NCBI GenBank assembly: GCA_028687495.1
Contig: JAQUAA010000011.1
Location: 1 to 15,758 of the forward strand
Direction: 5' to 3'
DNA: 15,758 nucleotides
Source: Minisyncoccota bacterium
GTDB taxonomy: Bacteria; Patescibacteriota; Minisyncoccia; Minisyncoccales; RBG-13-42-11
Shown: positions 14,239 through 15,758 of the stretch, piece after piece
How positions within the stretch are numbered: position 1 is the stretch's first letter
Layout of the letters: each line of letters opens with the position of its first letter
The notes under the pieces: generated by a model
The model's database searches: none
What the model was told of the DNA's origin: nothing
What the model saw: the letters and a program-made list of their open reading frames with translations, nothing else
Position numbers and translations under genes: made by a program

Positions 14239-14748
14239 ATGGCTGAAACAGCTGAACAATCTTTGACGCTTAACGAGGAACAGATTGCAGAAAGAGTTGA
14301 AGACGCCGGAGAAAGGGCAAGGGTCAGCCCCTTGGACCCTGACTTTTTGTGTCTCGCCCTGCCCTTTGCCATAATCGTCGATGCCATTGATATCATCTTG
14401 GAGCTGACGAGCATCGTCGTCATCCCCAAGGCCCTGGGAATAGCCATGGATGCCTTTACTTTTGCGGTCATCGGCGGCTGGATCTATTGGAGAACGGGCA
14501 GGATCATTAAAAGCAGGGAAGAACAAAAAAAAGCTCTGCAAAAACAAATGACGCAAAAGGTAACTCAAATGCAGCAGCAATTGGCAAAAGAAGCAACAAA
14601 GGGAGCGACAAAAGCGGCAAAAGGACCAGTGAGAAAAACTCTCACGAGAGTGGGAGCAACTCTAATCGGAGAGTTGATACCTTTTGTGGGACTAGTTCCT
14701 TTCTGGACGATTTCAGTAATTCTTACTTTAAAAGAAAAGGGAGAATGA
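14239..14748 (+). CDS. Membrane protein of the type IV secretion cluster, unknown function
   Basis: This 169-residue protein has no recognised catalytic motif. An acidic, probably cytoplasmic N-terminus (1-33) leads into hydrophobic segments at about 36-64 and 70-84. A long charged, Gln/Lys-rich helix (about 88-130), probably coiled coil, follows, and a final hydrophobic segment lies at about 140-164. The segment SPLDPDFLCLALPFAIIVDAID resembles small membrane proteins that accompany VirB4 in CPR secretion loci, from memory rather than comparison. It lies 14 bases after virB4 and about 50 bases before the small pilin, so it probably belongs to the same machine. An inner-membrane accessory role is the best guess. 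No Shine-Dalgarno is visible; a TATAAT lies just upstream. Confidence 0.75.
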   Translation: MAETAEQSLTLNEEQIAERVEDAGERARVSPLDPDFLCLALPFAIIVDAIDIILELTSIVVIPKALGIAMDAFTFAVIGGWIYWRTGRIIKSREEQKKALQKQMTQKVTQMQQQLAKEATKGATKAAKGPVRKTLTRVGATLIGELIPFVGLVPFWTISVILTLKEKGE

Positions 14749-14754
14749 TATAAT
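14746..14754 (+). promoter_or_regulatory. Perfect extended -10 box before the small pilin gene
   Basis: TGATATAAT matches the extended -10 consensus; its TGA is also the stop codon of the preceding gene. Transcription would start near 14761, at the edge of the hairpin at 14760-14778. Confidence 0.6.
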
Positions 14755-14759
14755 AAATC

Positions 14760-14778
14760 AATGAATCTTTGATTCATT
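14760..14778 (+). promoter_or_regulatory. Hairpin at the predicted 5' end of the small pilin mRNA
   Basis: AATGAATC (14760-14767) pairs perfectly with GATTCATT (14771-14778) around TTT. It would sit at the very 5' end of the transcript from the -10 at 14749-14754, about 17 bases before the pilin ATG. It may stabilise the mRNA, or, less likely without a T tract, attenuate read-through. Confidence 0.45.
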
Positions 14779-14795
14779 TCAATCTTCAATAATTA

Positions 14796-15161
14796 ATGAA
14801 AAAATTTATAACTACAATTTTTCTGATATCTTTTCTTCTTCTGCCGGCCGCCTCTCTGGCCCTGGAGCTTAATTATCCCGAATTCGGGGGTTATCAAGTT
14901 GAATTGGGTATGGATTTAAACAGGTTGGTGGCTTGGTTCTATTACTTTATCGTGGGAATTGCCGGACTCGCCGCTTTCGTCATGCTGGTTTGGGGCGGAG
15001 TTCAATGGCTGACTTCGGCCGGCAACCCAGGCAAAATCAGTGAAGCCAAAGATAAAATAAATTCGGCCCTCTTGGGCCTCTTGATTATTCTGGGTTCCTG
15101 GCTGATTCTGCAAGTCATCAACCCGGACTTGATAATGTTGAATCTGCCGACTTTGCCTTAG
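14796..15161 (+). CDS. Small VirB2/TrbC-like pilin
   Basis: This 121-residue protein has the VirB2-type plan: signal peptide (about 1-22, ending SLALE), a short external segment, membrane helix 1 (about 46-68), a small polar loop WLTSAGNPGKISEAKDKI (71-88), membrane helix 2 (about 89-108) and a short tail. VirB2 proteins are the pilus or channel subunits of type IV secretion systems, extracted from the membrane in a VirB4-dependent way. The same two-helix module ends the giant repeat protein at 4363-6504, so this gene is the short stand-alone version. It has its own extended -10 box and leader hairpin, which suits a subunit needed in many copies. Its stop overlaps the stop of the convergent jag gene. 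No Shine-Dalgarno is seen. Confidence 0.85.
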   Translation: MKKFITTIFLISFLLLPAASLALELNYPEFGGYQVELGMDLNRLVAWFYYFIVGIAGLAAFVMLVWGGVQWLTSAGNPGKISEAKDKINSALLGLLIILGSWLILQVINPDLIMLNLPTLP

Positions 15162-15619
15162 GCACTCGGCTTGATTACCACTCTTCTTTCTGGTTCTTCC
15201 CCAATGCTTTCTGAAACGACATCTGACCTCCCGACTAATTCCAAGTGAATAATTCTTCTTTCGTAGGCTGGCATCGGAGCCAGTATTTTTTCTTTTTTGG
15301 TCAGGGCAACTTCATCCGCTGCATCCCTGGCCATTTCTTTTAAATACTCATTTTTTTTCTTTTTGTAATCATTTATATCAAGATCGATGTAGAATGATTC
15401 TATGATTTGTCTTTTTAATATCGCCTTTAAGAGATGCTGAATTTCAACTAGAGTTTGGCCCCCTTCGCCGATTAAGATTTGGGGTTCCTCGGTCTTAAGA
15501 TTTATAGGAATGGTCTGATCCCGTTCGGGAAGTACCTCAATCTCAATGTTAAAAGTAGTTTTTTCAAAAAATTCTTTTGTTATTTTTTTTATTTTTTCTA
15601 AATCTTTGGGACTAAGCAT
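15158..15619 (-). CDS. jag: Jag/KhpB-type RNA-binding protein (KH + R3H domains)
   Basis: Jag (KhpB, SpoIIIJ-associated protein) is a cytoplasmic RNA-binding protein that accompanies YidC and affects cell elongation in Firmicutes. This 153-residue form has a KH domain with the GEGG loop (51-54) and an R3H domain with APMPAYERRIIH (114-125), carrying the R121-xxx-H125 signature. It ends in the family's EEPERRVVI segment. The N-terminal Jag_N domain of the longer Firmicutes proteins is absent. The ATG overlaps the yidC reading frame by 8 bases, so translation is probably coupled; no separate ribosome site is visible. Its TAA stop overlaps the TAG of the convergent pilin gene. The family call is secure; function in this organism is by analogy. 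Confidence 0.93.
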   Translation of the reverse strand: MLSPKDLEKIKKITKEFFEKTTFNIEIEVLPERDQTIPINLKTEEPQILIGEGGQTLVEIQHLLKAILKRQIIESFYIDLDINDYKKKKNEYLKEMARDAADEVALTKKEKILAPMPAYERRIIHLELVGRSDVVSESIGEEPERRVVIKPSA

Positions 15620-15758
15620 TTTTGGGTTGGTTTAAAGTCTTAAGTATCACATATTGTTGCCATATTGAGAATAGGGCGGTGATTGTCCAGTAAAGACCGA
15701 TGGCTGACGGCAATCTCCAAAGGATAAAAACGGTAAAAATGGGAAAAAAATAGAGCAT
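15612..15758 (-). CDS. yidC: YidC/Oxa1 membrane protein insertase, 3' end only
   Basis: The last 48 codons of a gene entering from the right edge are visible, ending at TAG (15612-15614). The peptide MLYFFPIFTVFILWRLPSAI followed by GLYWTITALFSIWQQY matches the last membrane helix of YidC, where family members read similarly as FFPIM...LPAGLALYW...SIxQQ. YidC inserts membrane proteins alone or with SecYEG, and would serve the membrane-rich secretion locus as well as the cell in general. It overlaps jag by 8 bases, the common yidC-jag pairing. The Met at the window edge is internal, not the start. Confidence 0.9.
   Translation of the reverse strand: MLYFFPIFTVFILWRLPSAIGLYWTITALFSIWQQYVILKTLNQPKNA

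Noticed and set aside
4363..15161. Type IV pilus (PilA/PilB) system
   Set aside because: No prepilin cleavage motif, PilB/PilT-type ATPase or PilC is present; VirB4, PrgI and VirB2-type modules point to type IV secretion instead.
1..15758. CRISPR array, tRNA, rRNA or riboswitch
   Set aside because: No regularly spaced repeats, cloverleaf or recognisable aptamer pattern was seen in the short intergenic stretches, none of which exceeds 300 bases.

Overview
The window looks like a chromosomal segment of a Candidate Phyla Radiation (Patescibacteria) bacterium, most likely of the Parcubacteria type. Support comes from small tightly packed genes, Lys/Glu/Ile-rich moderately AT-rich coding, and the characteristic single-membrane set: a PrgI-like protein, a separate TraC-like protein, a VirB4 ATPase, VirB2-like pilin modules ending in two helices, and a VirB6-like protein with a huge hydrophilic tail. 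TGA is used as a stop (for example for the DksA-like gene), so this is not a lineage that reads TGA as glycine. The lineage is an inference; no rRNA is present.

Layout. (1) Bases 1-1675, plus strand: the 3' part of a glycoside hydrolase family 3-like gene followed 4 bases later by a DksA/TraR-type zinc-finger gene, closed by a hairpin terminator that works in both directions. (2) Bases 1847-3463, minus strand: a membrane-anchored LysM-LysM-M23 peptidoglycan hydrolase and a small four-helix membrane protein of unknown function, each with its own promoter and Shine-Dalgarno site. (3) Bases 3542-10306, plus strand: rsmA (16S rRNA dimethyltransferase), overlapping by one base a 713-residue secreted protein with five fibronectin III-like repeats and a C-terminal VirB2-type pilin module, then a 1259-residue VirB6/TrbL-like channel protein with a long coiled-coil tail. 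(4) Bases 10370-10822, minus strand: an orphan 150-residue gene with a consensus promoter, strong ribosome site and its own terminator, splitting the secretion genes. (5) Bases 10932-15161, plus strand: a conserved-looking unknown, PrgI-like, TraC-like, VirB4, a membrane protein and a small VirB2-like pilin, closely packed. (6) Bases 15158-15758, minus strand: jag/khpB and the 3' end of yidC, overlapping by 8 bases.

Together, blocks 3 and 5 read as a reduced type IV secretion-like surface machine: an energising ATPase (VirB4), inner-membrane parts (PrgI-like, VirB6-like, the 169-residue protein), a small pilin and a giant repeat-bearing pilin-type protein that could form or decorate a surface fibre. 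No relaxase, VirD4 coupling protein, VirB11 or outer-membrane core gene is visible, so a role in surface attachment, secretion or DNA uptake is at least as likely as conjugation. The M23 and GH3-like genes next to it may open or remodel the wall, and YidC inserts membrane proteins.

Expression signals differ between strands. Most plus-strand genes lack a Shine-Dalgarno site and several have an extended -10 box placed so close to the start codon that the transcripts would be leaderless or nearly so. The three free-standing minus-strand genes have promoters with a recognisable -35/-10 pair and purine-rich ribosome sites.
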